Origin: Rutpela maculata | Taxonomy: Eukaryota > Arthropoda > Insecta > Coleoptera > Cerambycidae | Length of the DNA: 64,000 bases | Direction of reading: 5' to 3' | NCBI GenBank assembly: GCA_936432065.2 | Contig: OW386292.2 | Location: forward strand, 99,095,829-99,159,828 | Shown here: in pieces, positions 42,395-53,499 of the stretch | How the letters are laid out: each line of letters opens with the position of its first letter | Numbering within the stretch: the stretch's first letter is position 1 | Notes under the pieces: generated by a model | The model's input: the letters and a program-made list of their open reading frames with translations, nothing else | Told to the model about the DNA's origin: nothing | Databases searched by the model: none | Made by a program: the position numbers and the translations under genes

Positions 42395-43411
42395 ATAAAT
42401 TCGACACGATCTGAAAATCTCTATTACATTACTTCGCAAAGCAAAACTTGTAAATTTTTAATTGATACAGGTGCAGGCATATCAACTATAAAACCACAAA
42501 TTGTCCCCCCAAATTTAATTCAACCCACAAAAAAAGTTAATGTTCAAGGTATAACGAATGAGTTAATTCCAATTTCAACTTGTGTAAACTACACAGTTTT
42601 TACTGAAAATAGCAACGATCCATTAAAGTGTTACGTATCAGACATCAACGTTGATTTCGACAGATTATTAGGCGCAGATTTTCTTGATCATTATGAATGC
42701 GTAATTGATTTAAAAAATCGCAAACTAATCACCAAATACAAAACACTTGATCTTCACAAAACCGGAGAAGAACCCCAAAATGCTCATCTACACGAAGAAA
42801 ACATTCAATAAAGTTTTCACGCAGAAAAAAATCAACAAATCACTCAAGAAAAATTTCAACAAAAAAGAAAAATTGAAAACAAAATCAAAATTGAACCAAG
42901 AACAGAACAAGTTTACAAACTCAAATGCGATAAACCAAACAAAGAACTGATTTTATTATCAGAGAAAAAAGAAGTAATTATCCCAAATGCACTAGTCAAA
43001 ATGAATGAAAAATGAGAATTTTTCACAACAATTTTAAACAAGTCAGAAGAAGAAAAGGAAATAATTTGGAACAACCTACAATTTGAAGAAATTCCAACAA
43101 TACACTCAAACGAATCAAACAACAAAAAATTGAATTACGCTCAAATCAACAATACAGACAGACAGGCAGAAATTGAAAAACAACTTCGACTAGAACACCT
43201 AAACGAAGAAGAAAAAGAAAAAATCATAAACACATGTTTAAATTTTTCTGAAATTTTCTACCTAGAAGGAGATCAATTAACTTTCACGAATGAAATCAAA
43301 CATTCAATTAACACTAACGACGCAAAACCTATTTTCACACGTACACAAGCAAGAAGTGAAAACCCAAATTACAAAAATGTTAGACCAAGGAATCATCCAA
43401 CCCTCAATATC
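42395..43411 (+). pseudogene. pol 5' part: aspartic protease and RT leader
   Basis: A retropepsin active-site motif, DTGAG, lies at about 42,463-42,477, with the second conserved LLGADF segment near 42,667. After Lys-rich linkers broken by stops (about 42,800 and 43,013) comes the RT leader with LNEEEKEKII near 43,198. The frame is cut at 43,416 by the fold-back element after the ATATCACC sequence, and RT proper resumes at 47,228. Confidence 0.75.
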
Positions 43412-43519
43412 ACCATAGTCCAGTCAATGAAAGAGTTGTAGAGAACATTTTGGAGGGGAGAATTTTTCTCTTCAGGAATGTGTTGGGGGTAGTCAGGAAG
43501 TAAACATACTAAAAGTCCA

Positions 43520-44610
43520 AAATTGAACGTAATTAAATTTCCCACAAGAATGTTTATATCCATTTTCTTCCGATATGTTATATTTTACGAGATATTCGCC
43601 AGCGAAAATCGATAATTAATAAAAAAAAAATCAATTGTGTACCTTGAATATTTCTACCAAAGCGGTTTACCGTGGTCTGCTAATAAATCACAGTCACAAA
43701 ACAATCTTTATTTTACAACACTGGACGTATTTACTAACGTAATATTTTGTCAAAATCTATACATTTCCTTAAATATACAGTGTGGCTCACTTCAAATGAA
43801 GATACCCTTATAACTTTTTCATTTTGTTTCCGATTTGAATCAAATTTTACTCAAATATAGAACAAACTAGGATCTACTTATGACCAGAAAATCATTCACC
43901 TGCTATAAAGACAAAGCTACCTGCGGTACCAAAATATGAGGAAAAAGATTAAAAATCATATTGATTTTTAATCTTACGAACGATGAATTTTACGTAGGCA
44001 CCACAAGTTGCGTAAACTGAGGACCCCCTTTGCCAAATGAGCTTATGTATGAGATATCCCCCATCAATAATCAAATCAAATTTTGGTGTATGTACGTTTG
44101 TGGCGCCGATCGGATGCATTTTTTAGAATTTCTAACATTCAAAATGTTTTATTTTTTTCAGCATATTTTGGTACCGCAGGTGGCTTTGCCTTTATAGCAG
44201 GTGAATGATTTTCTGGTCATAAGTAGATCCTAATTTGTTCTATACTTGAGTAAAATTTGATTCAAATTGGAAACAAAATGAAAAAGTTATAAGGGTATCT
44301 TCATTTTAAGTGAATCACACTGTATATTTAAGGAAATGTATAGATAACGACAAAATATTAAGTTAGTAAATACGTTCAGTGTTGTAAAATAAAAATTGTT
44401 TTGTGACTGTGATTTATTAGCAGACCACGGTAAACCGCTTTGATAGAAATATTCAAAGTACGTAATTGATTTTTTTTATTATTAATTATCGATTTTCGCT
44501 GGCGAATATCTCATAAACTATAACACATAGGAAGAAAATGAATATAAACATTCTTGTGGAAAATTTAATTATGTTTAATTTTGCATAGACTACCTTTTCT
44601 CATACGACTC
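43520..44610. mobile_element. Palindromic insert in the left arm of the fold-back element
   Basis: Arms of about 430 bp (about 43,520-43,950 and 44,160-44,600) are inverted copies: CGCCAGCGAAAATCGATAAT at 43,599 is inverted near 44,486, and ACCTGCGGTACCAAAATATG near 43,919 is inverted near 44,163. The centre is about 200 bp. The right arm of the host element lacks this sequence, so it arrived later. No ORF. Confidence 0.75.
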
Positions 44611-45083
44611 ATATTTTCCGAGTTATAAGCGAAAAATCGAAAAAAGGAACCTTTCCACCCCCCTCCCCCCTGAAGCGGCGCACAGTGGCGAGAAATGCCA
44701 GTGTTCCACCCAAATTACTCTAGAGGTCGTAAATTTTAAGTTATTGAGACATTCTTTTTTTTTAAATGTTCGTCTTGAATTTACCTATCGATACCTCTAG
44801 CCGGATTTTGAAATTTCATTTTTCGTTTTTTTAATTTTTAATAGAAAGTCATATTTTTACAGAAAAATACTGTTTTTTCTATTGAATTTATTCTAAGGGG
44901 CCGTAAACTTGAGTTTTCGTAACAAATTTTTTTTTCAAATCTTCGTCCTTTAATCAGCTATTGAACTGCCTAGATGAATTTTTGATTTAGTTGTTGACAA
45001 CTGTCAAATATAAAAAAATACGATTTTTAGATAAATAATTCATACAATAACAGGTTGGTGTTCAGAAAAATATATATAGTGTA

Positions 45084-45643
45084 GAAGTAAAAAAATATTT
45101 TGAGGTTTCTGGTTCCTGTACATACACTAAATCACATTTTTTTTTCATCCCCTTTAATAAGCTTGGTGGGGGTGGTAATGGGGGTGGCTAATGCCAAAAA
45201 ATTTTTTGAGACCTTAGCTTCTCTTGTATATACTAAATACCAATTTTATGGACTCTTACCTGCTTGATTGACCTATTTACTCCAATTTACCCCCCAACCC
45301 TTCGACGGAACAAGATGAAAATATAATCTAGTTCTAGATCTCGTTAAAGTACATATGTGTACCAAATTTCAAGTCAGTATCTTAAACGGTTCCAGAGTAA
45401 ACGTGCGCACAAAAAAAAGTTACAGACAGACAGACCGACAGACAGACAGACCGACAGACAGACAGACCGACAGACAGACAGACCGACAGACAGACAGACC
45501 GACAGACAGACCGACAGACAGACAGAAATTTTTTTTTGCTCAAACTTAAAATCTCGTTTCATGACATTTTAAGCCTATTTGGACAATAAAAATTTTTAAA
45601 AATTTTTTTGTCGTTACTATACTTCCACTGGACGTGGAAGTAA
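45084..45643. repeat. Interspersed repeat with terminal hairpin, copy 2
   Basis: Second copy of the 38,386-38,865 repeat, inserted between the left arm and the tandem array of the fold-back element. It ends at the hairpin ACTTCCAC-TGGAC-GTGGAAGT (45,621-45,641). It differs mainly by an expanded ACAGACAGACCG tract. Confidence 0.7.
45421..45530. repeat. (ACAGACAGACCG)n minisatellite
   Basis: About 110 bp of CAGA units with regular CCGA interruptions roughly every 12 bp. The sister repeat at 38,731 has only about three units, so the tract expanded after duplication. Its open frames (PTDRQTDRQ) are meaningless. Confidence 0.9.
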
Positions 45644-45649
45644 TACCCT

Positions 45650-46690
45650 GTGATTATATAGCAAGACGGATACAAATTGTTTTTAATGTACCTGGTTCCG
45701 AAGTTGACAGGAAAATGTGATAATCTAAATTTGGCAGCTGCCAAATTTAAAAATAATATTTTCCTGTCCGTTCATAAATCAGGAAGATAAAAAATAATAT
45801 ATATCTATTTGTCTATACATTCAAAGGGTATTTTTGAAATTAATAACTTCTAATCTGCACACCTTAAGACTTGACAGCAAATATGGCAGCTGCCAAATTT
45901 AAAAATTATATCTTCCTATTACTTACGAAACCAGATAGATCAAAAATAATATACATCAATTTTTCTATGCATTTATAAGGTATTTTTAAAGTTAATAAGC
46001 TCTTACCTCCATGTTTTGAAATTTGACAGCAATTATGTCAGCTGCCAAATTTAAAAATTATATTTTCCATCAGTTATGAAATCAGACAGATCAAAAATAA
46101 TATATATCTATTTTTCTACACATTTATAGGGTGTTTTTAAAATTTATAAGCTATTACTATATTTTGATATGAGACAGCAATTTAGAAATCATATTTTCCT
46201 GTCAACTTCAGAACCAGGTACATTAGAAACAATTTGTATCCGTTTTGCTATATATTCACAGGGTATTTTTAAAGTTAATAAGCTCTAACTTCTATTTTTT
46301 GAAATTTGACAGAAATTATGGTAGCTGCCAAATTTAAAAACCATATTTCCCTGTCAACTACTAAATCTGGCAGTTTAAAAACAATATATATCTATTTTTC
46401 TATACATTTATAGTGCATTTTTAAAATTAATAAGGTGTTATCTCCATATTTTGAAAATTGACAGCAATTATGACAGCTGCCAAATTTAAAACTCATATTT
46501 TCCTGTCAATTACTAAATCAAATGGATCAAAAACAATATATATCTATTTTTCTATACATTTACAGGGTATTTTTTAAATTAATATGCTCTTCCATCTATC
46601 TTTGGAAATTTGACAACAATTATGGCAGCTGCCAAATTTAGAAATAGGTACATATTTTCCTGTCAACTTTGGAACCAGATACACTGAAAA
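45650..46690. repeat. Tandem array, about 150-bp unit centred on GGCAGCTGCC
   Basis: CAGCTGCCAAATTT occurs at about 45,734, 45,887, 46,038, 46,323 (AGCTGCC), 46,475 and 46,628, at about 152-bp spacing, with one degenerate unit near 46,165 lacking it. Each unit also has TTTTCCTGTCA, ATATATCTATTTTTCTATAC and GGTATTTTTAAAGTTAATAA. The first 70 bp (45,655-45,722) are inverted relative to a matching stretch at 46,189-46,255. Non-coding. Confidence 0.8.
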
Positions 46691-47227
46691 CACTATATAT
46701 ATTTTTCTGAACACCAACCTGTTATTGTATGAATTATTTATCTAAAAATCGTATTTTTTTATATTTGACAGTTGTCAACAACTAAATCAAAAATTCATGT
46801 AGACAGATCAATAGCTGATTAAAAGACGAAGATTTGAAAAAAAAAATTGTTACGAAAACTCAAATTTACGGCTCGTTAGAATAAATTTAATAGAAAAAAC
46901 AGTATTTTTCTGTAAAAATATGATTTTCTATTAAAAATTAAAAAAAATGAAAAATGAAATTTCAAAATCCGGCTAGAGGGATCGATAGGTGATTTCAAGA
47001 CGAACATTAAAAAAAAAAGAATGTCTCAATAACTTAAAATTTACGACCTCTAGAGTAATTTGGGTGGAACACTGACATTTCTCGCCACTGTGCGGCGGGG
47101 CTAGGGGCGGGGACTTTTAGTATGTTTACCTCCTGACTACCCCCAACACATCCCTGAAGAGAAAAATTCTCCCCTCCAAAATGTTCTCTACAATCCCCTT
47201 TTGGGCATTCATTGATTGGACTACCAT

Positions 47228-48617
47228 GGTCATCACCAGTATGGGTTGTCCCAAAAAAGTTAGACGCAGTGGAAAACAAAAATGGCGTGTGGTAATCGAC
47301 TATAGAAAATTAAACAAAATTACCGTAGACGACAAATACCCACTTCCAAATATCACAGACTTACTTGATCAGTTAGGAAAATGTCAGTATTTCACAACAC
47401 TCGATCTAGCATCTGGATTTCACCAGATCGAATTAAATCCAAAAGATGTTGAAAAAACAGCATTTCCAGTGGGAAACGGACACTATGAATACAAAAGAAT
47501 GACATCTGGACTCAAAAATGCCCCCTCGACATTCCAACGTGTCATGGACAATATATTAGTAGGAATTCAAAACGAACGATGCTTAGTATATATGGATGAC
47601 ATCATCATTTATTCAACAAGTCTTGGCGAACACATTACCAGATTAAACGAAATTTTCACCAGACTCTCAGAAGCAAATTTAAAGATTCAGCCAGACAGAT
47701 GTGAATTTTTAAGAAAAGAAGTAGCCTACCTAGGACATTTAATAACGAAAGACGGAGTAAAGCCGAACCCAGAAAAAATATCAGCAGTTCAAAACTTTCC
47801 AACCCCAAGCAATCCAAAAGACATCAAATCATTTTTAGGATTGGCAGGTTACTACAGAAGATTTATACCCAACTTTGCAAAAATTGTCAAACCTTTAACC
47901 TCTTTACTACACAAAAACACAGAATTTAACTTCAACGAACAATGTCACGAAGCCTTCAATAAATTGAAACAAGTTTTAACAAACTACCCCATTCTCCCAG
48001 ATTTCGACAAAGAATTCATTCTAACCACTGACGCTTCGAATTTTCCTATTGGCGCAGTCCTGAGTCAAATAAAACAAAATAAAGATCTACTAATCGCATA
48101 TTTCAGCAGAACACCAGTCAAACAGAGTCAAAATACTCAACAATACAGAAAGAACTCCTAAGTATAATCGTAGCAACAAAGACCTTCAGACCATACCTTT
48201 ACGGAAGAAAATTTAAACTCGTAACAGACCATCGACCTCTCACATGGTTATTTTCAATCAAAGATCCAGGCTTAAAACTAGCAAGACGGAGTCTAAAACT
48301 AGAAGAGTATGATTATGAGATAATCTACAAACCAGGAAAACAAAACACCAACGCTGACGCATTGTCCAGAATAAAAACAAATTATTTAACTCAACTACAA
48401 GCACTCAAAATATTTCACAATGGAACACAAGAAGAAAGCGATGGAAGCGAAACCACAGAAATAGCCCCCGAAACAATACAAGAAGAATATTCAAGATACA
48501 AGAGACTAAAAGACCAAAAATCGCTAATCGACTATTCAAAATGCAAAAATTCTAACGAAAACTTTCTTGACAAATTTCACAAAAACATATTAACACCAAT
48601 CATGCAAGGAAGCATAA
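47228..48617 (+). pseudogene. pol middle part: reverse transcriptase and RNase H
   Basis: RT continues after the fold-back element with VIDYRKLNKIT near 47,294, DLASGFHQIEL near 47,402 and the YMDD catalytic motif near 47,590. The connection domain and RNase H follow (TTDASNF near 48,027). The frame is lost near 48,120 and resumes for the rest of RNase H (ADALSRI near 48,354) and the spacer before integrase until 48,617. This is the best preserved pol stretch in the window. The ORF annotated from 47,181 includes transposon sequence at its start and is not a real start. Confidence 0.85.
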
Positions 48618-48625
48618 CTGAAAAC

Positions 48626-51600
48626 CAGAGATGGAAACTTTCCAAACGAAAGTTTCCAGGAAATTTCCGGAAGTTTCCGGAACGGAGTTTTGATTAAAAT
48701 GAAAGTTTCCATTCAAATATTTGAATATTCCGAAAATTTCCAAAATTCTGGGAAAGTTTCCAAAACTCCGGGAAAGTTTCCAAATTTTTCACGAATATTT
48801 ACAGTTGTTCTCATAAATTTGAAATTGCCGCCACGATGATCTAACATAACCTCAAACGCCAGAAATCCAGTTTTAATTTGTTGTTTGGATGCAAGGTTTT
48901 CATTTTTTCAGTTTCACGTTTTTTGGTAAAATATAGCTAAGTAAGTATAGCTACAATACTTTTATATTCTTTTATGGTATAGTTTAATTATTAAAATTTT
49001 AATAATTTTACACAGAATGCCGCGAGAATTAGATCCTTTATGGAATAGCTGTTTTCATCGCTACAGAGATGGTGGTCGGCTGTATGCAAGATGCAAATTT
49101 TGTGAACGAGTTTATATCGCCAACATAGTGAAACTAAGAGTTCACATACGAAATTGTTTCAAATGCCCCAAACAGTTTAAAGACAAATTTGGGAACAAAT
49201 CTGGTTCTTCATCACTGATGGCCTCTTCCAATTTTAATTTAAAGGTAAATTTAAAATTGAAAACTTAAAATCTGAGTTTGCAAAATCTGACTGAAATGTT
49301 TTAATAAAATTGAGGATTAAGAATAAATAAAAATATCAATATATTGTGTTGTTACAGACAAACTCTTCAAATCTCAATACTGCCTGTGATGTTAATTCTG
49401 GTATGTCAACGGTATCTACCTCCACTGCCACTATTAAGCGTCCCGTCTCCTTAAACAACTTCCTCGACAGAATAGGGAAACAAGAACAACTTAAATTAAA
49501 TGTTTATTTAGCTAGGGCTTTATTCTCAATGGGTAGTCCATTAAGTGCAGTAGAAAATAATTTCTTTATAGATTTTATAAAGGAATTAAGACCTTCATTC
49601 AATATGCCGACAAGAAAAGCAATCTCGAATACATTACTTAATAATGAATATAATAAAGTGCAAAGTATCGTTAACAAGAAAATTGAAGAATCTTAAACAT
49701 TAGGTTTACTTGCAGATAGCTGGACAAATGTTAATGGTGAGTGCATCACTAACTTTGTTGTGACCACCCCACAACCAGTTTTCCTTAATTCAATCGTAAT
49801 ACAGGGCAGACATACAGCAGAGAGTTATTACTCTGCAATATGTGAAGAAATTGAAAAGATCGGACCTTCTAAGGTTTATGCTGTCGTTACAGACAATGAT
49901 GCAAATGTCGAAGCTACTTGGGAAATGTTAAAAAATAAATATTCACACGTAAGTGCATATGGATATGCAGCTCATGGTATGAATCTTTTGGCAAAAGACT
50001 TTGTTAAAATTCGAACTGTAAAATTAACTGTTACAAAAGCTAAACAAGTTATAAAGTACTTTAGCAATAAACATTTACCTCGAAGGGTTTTTATGAAGAT
50101 TTAAGAAGAAAGGAAGAAACCTGGTATATTTACTCATACATTGAAGATGCCTGTGGACACACGATGGAGTACTTATGCTATCTTTTTGGGCAGCTTATTG
50201 GAAAATAAAGAATTTCTACAGGCAGCTTGTTTTGATAAAACTTTGATGGATGGCATTGATGATAACGATGAACTAAACAGTTTAAAAAATTGGATTATAT
50301 TGTCAGACACTTTCTGGACCACGGTTGAATCTTGCTTAAGCTTGTTAGAACCCATTCGTATAGCTATAAAATCACTCGAAGGTGATGCATCAACTTTTTG
50401 TGAAGTTAAAAAACATATTAATAAAATTACTTCTAAAATAAAGGAAGGTGCAAACTCATTTTCTTCTAAAGACAGAAAAGAAATCTTTCATTATTTGGCT
50501 AAAAGAAAAAAGTTCATGTATAATGTTGGACATTTAGCTGCCAGTTTTCTAAATCCAAACTACCATGTTACCGAACTGACGAAGTCGGAGGTAGATATTG
50601 CGATAGAATATATTAAAGAAATGGCTGCTGAAATGGAACTTGATGTTATTGAAGTGACGGCAGAACTGGCAAAATATCGAAGCAAGGAGTGGGCTGACAA
50701 GAAAAGAGCTTGTTTTGAGTCAGCTGAACTAATGAAACCCTTAACGTGGTGGAATGGTTTATTCCCAGATTGTCAGTTAAATAAAATCGCTCGAAGACTG
50801 TTATCTTTTCCAGCAACTACATCAAGTTGCGAAAGGACTTTTAAAACTTTTTCTAACATTCATACTAGAAAACGAAACCGATTAGAAATATTACGAGTAC
50901 ATAAGTTAGTCTATGTAAAACACAATTTAAATTATGTAAAGGAAGAACTGCTAGTAGCAGACAGAGAAGCCCTAAACTCAAATCTTGAAGCAGAGATAAA
51001 TGAAAATGAAAATTGTGCTACTACGATTGACAGTGAAGAAGAAACAGATGAGGACGAAGATAATTTGAGTTTATTATCAGATGAAGATGATAGTTACGAG
51101 TCTGATAAAAACTATAGTAATGATGATAGTCATGATAATTATGTTGATGCAAAGGTGATAAACAATTTTGAAATTAATAAGATTAACAATAAGAATAATC
51201 AGGAAATGATGGAATGGAATGAAACTGAGACAGATGACAATGAGGATGAAAATGAAAATTATGAAGAAAGCATGACACGTGTTGAGAAACCTCCTTTAAA
51301 AATACTAGTGTTCGAAAATATGGTTTTACCACTAGATACTTCATTGTTGAAGCAGGAAGAGGTCTAAAGTATATTTAGCGAGAAGTGATAGTGCCGGCAA
51401 ACAATCCTGAACACATGACCATAATGTGAACGGTTTATAGGCAAAAGGTGGTAGCATGAAACCCTACGTCATCGAACATCTGATTAATTCTTGATAAATT
51501 CAAAAGAAAATGTACTAATGAACATTAAACCATGGGTCCGCCTAACCATAACCTGGGGGGAGGGGGGCTTTAATTAAGCTAATCAGCTAGTAATTAATTA

Positions 51601-52471
51601 TATGAAAGGCCTCCTGCCAGAATATTCTTAGACAGATGAACGGTTTAGTGTTTGTTAGTACCTATATATTCTTTCGAAATTATCAAAAATTAATCGGATG
51701 TTTGATGACGTAGGGTTTCATATGGTCACCGCTCGAATTATTACTATTGGCTGAGAATTTCTTTAATTCCGTGCTGTTGGCTATGATCAAGGATGAGTTG
51801 AGAAATATGATACGTTTATTTGTTTACCCGCATTAACACTTCTCGATTAATATTTTTTTCTGTTACATTAAAAACGAAAATGATAAAAAAGAAATATACT
51901 TTTATTTTTTTACAAATTATAAGATATTTAATAGTTTTAGTTTTATTTTAATAAAATTATGATGAATGTTATGTTGTGTTATAGTGGATGGTTTAATTTA
52001 TTTTGTATTAGTATTAATAATACTGATATTATTTTCTTGTTATTATTTTTTTAAGTGTTAAAATTTATAATTAAATAAACATTTATTTATTATTTTATTT
52101 ATTTGTTTTTCACTTTTTATTCAATATAACTATAATATGATATTTAGATGTTATTTCTGTCTTGCCTCCTACATTCCTGTTTCTGCACAAAATGGGAGTT
52201 ACGACTTACATATGACATTTACATAAATTTTTAATTTTATAATCCACATATTTACGGGTGTCATATAATATCAGCTATTTGGTAAAAGTTTGTAAAAGTA
52301 ATGTAAATAATATATTTATATGCACTTATTTGGTATCAAAATGAAGCTTAGATCATCACGAATCAGATTTCACCATAAAATAGACTCTGAATATTCCCAA
52401 TGGAAAGTTTCCAGGGAAGCTTCCTGGAAACTTTCGGAGTAATCAAAACTCCGGGAGTTTACCCATCTCTG
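48626..52471 (+). mobile_element. Complete BED-type hAT transposon, 3,846 bp
   Basis: Perfect 8-bp target duplication CTGAAAAC (48,618-48,625 and 52,472-52,479). Ends are CAGAGATGG (48,626-48,634) and, inverted, CCATCTCTG (52,463-52,471). Both subterminal regions are packed with GGAAAGTTTCC-like motifs. It contains one two-exon transposase gene. It interrupts the errantivirus pol gene between RNase H and integrase. The exact duplication and mild decay imply a comparatively recent insertion. Confidence 0.95.
49017..51367 (+). pseudogene. hAT transposase (BED zinc finger, two exons), two premature stops
   Basis: ATG at 49,017. Exon 1 (49,017-49,244) encodes a BED-type zinc finger (ARCKFCERVY, then HIRNC). 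A 113-nt intron (49,245-49,357, GTAAAT...TTACAG) joins in phase 0 to exon 2 (49,358-51,367). Catalytic positions expected for hAT are visible: Asp in LLADSWTN near 49,712, Asp in VVTDNDAN near 49,886, and Glu in SSCERTF near 50,826 within the dimerisation domain. A long acidic tail follows (EEETDEDED and further repeats). The predicted length is about 745 residues. In-frame TAA codons at 49,694-49,696 and 50,102-50,104 interrupt an otherwise uninterrupted frame; both are one C-to-T step from CAA. Without readthrough the gene is inactive. Confidence 0.9.
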
Positions 52472-52479
52472 CTGAAAAC

Positions 52480-53490
52480 AAATTCAAAATAATTGAAGAC
52501 TTTTTAGAAGAAAATCACCAATATCGAGATGACAAAATAAACATTCAAAACAGCAAAACAGTAAAAAACCGAAAGTATTACATAATACCAACACCTTACG
52601 AAAACACAGAACAACTTTTATTCCACGTAATTTACGAAAACAAAAACGATCTATTAGAAAATTCAACTTATTATTTAGAAGAAACAAAAGAAATACCTTT
52701 ACTTGAAATTTTATCATACGTATTTTCAGATGATGAAATCGAATCCATCACGTGTAACAAAGAAATAATAACTCCAACAGAAGATGAAAGACCAATTATA
52801 ATCGATCAATTTCACTCAGGTAAAGTAAATCTACACAGAGGCATAAACGAAACAATCAAAAATTGTGAAACTTGTAACAAAATAAAAACTTGCACAAAAA
52901 ATTTAAAAGACCTTTGCACATTGTATGACATAAAACTAACTTATTCTTCAGTGAATCACCCCCAATCAAACGGATCACTCGAAAGATTCCACGCAACCTT
53001 ATTAGAAATGATAAGAGCGACAGTAACAGACAATCCCAGAGATCACCCACTAACATGTTTACCTTACGTGATAATATGTTACAAAAATTCAAAAATCAAA
53101 CACATGTATTCACCCCGTACGAATTGATATGCGGACATACAAACTCGAGACCCCTGAAAAAACGTATAATCAAGAAGAACTTATTACAAAATGCGTACGC
53201 GATCTAAATAACAAAATTTCTTATTTTTATGAAGTAGCACGAGGAAGAACATTTGAGAAAAAGCAAAGGCAAGATATGACTGGAATTTTCAACCAAAAGA
53301 AAAACAGTTTAATGTTAAAGACCAAATTTTTATTAAAGAATCTCAAAGAAAATCGAAGTTATCAAATAAATCAAACGGACTTTTTGAAATAATTCAAGTT
53401 TTAGAAAATAATGCATTAAAAGTAAAAGACCCTGTAACAAATAGAGAATTTATTGTTAACTCAGACATGATAAGTTCAAAACTAGAATAA
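52480..53490 (+). pseudogene. pol 3' part: integrase remnant with internal deletion
   Basis: After the hAT element the frame continues with a long leader and a zinc-binding His/Cys module (HSGKVNLHRG near 52,814, CETCNKIKTC near 52,867). The first two catalytic Asp of the DDE core are missing: the sequence jumps directly to the block around the catalytic Glu (HPQSNGSLERFH near 52,960-52,995). A C-terminal domain in shifted frames runs to about 53,490. The deletion alone makes it non-functional. Confidence 0.75.
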
Positions 53491-53499
53491 AACACTTTC

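Larger units (their letters stand above)
43417..47222. mobile_element. Composite fold-back (FB-like) transposon, 3.8 kb
   Basis: The target duplication ACCAT (43,412-43,416 and 47,223-47,227) exactly flanks ends AGTCCAGTCAATGAA (left) and, inverted, AGTCCAATCAATGAA (right). The outer inverted arm continues through AGAGAACATTTTGGAGGGGA (left near 43,441; inverted near 47,175). The inner part of the arm is 44,690-45,080 against 46,695-47,090. The left arm is interrupted by a separate palindromic insert (about 43,520-44,675). Between the arms lie a hairpin repeat and an array of about 150-bp units. No transposase gene is present. Long inverted arms plus internal tandem units match Foldback-type organisation. 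Confidence 0.85.

Noticed and set aside
45355..45572. Overlapping ORFs of PTDRQTDRQ repeats
   Set aside because: All frames on both strands are open because the DNA is a 12-bp minisatellite; no real protein.
45650..46690. Regularly spaced repeats that could look like a CRISPR array
   Set aside because: Units are about 150 bp, diverged and contiguous, with no short identical repeats separated by unique spacers, in a eukaryotic transposon.
47181..47230. Start codon of the long RT ORF at 47,181
   Set aside because: The first codons lie within the end of the fold-back transposon; the real pol frame is the continuation of the sequence before 43,412.
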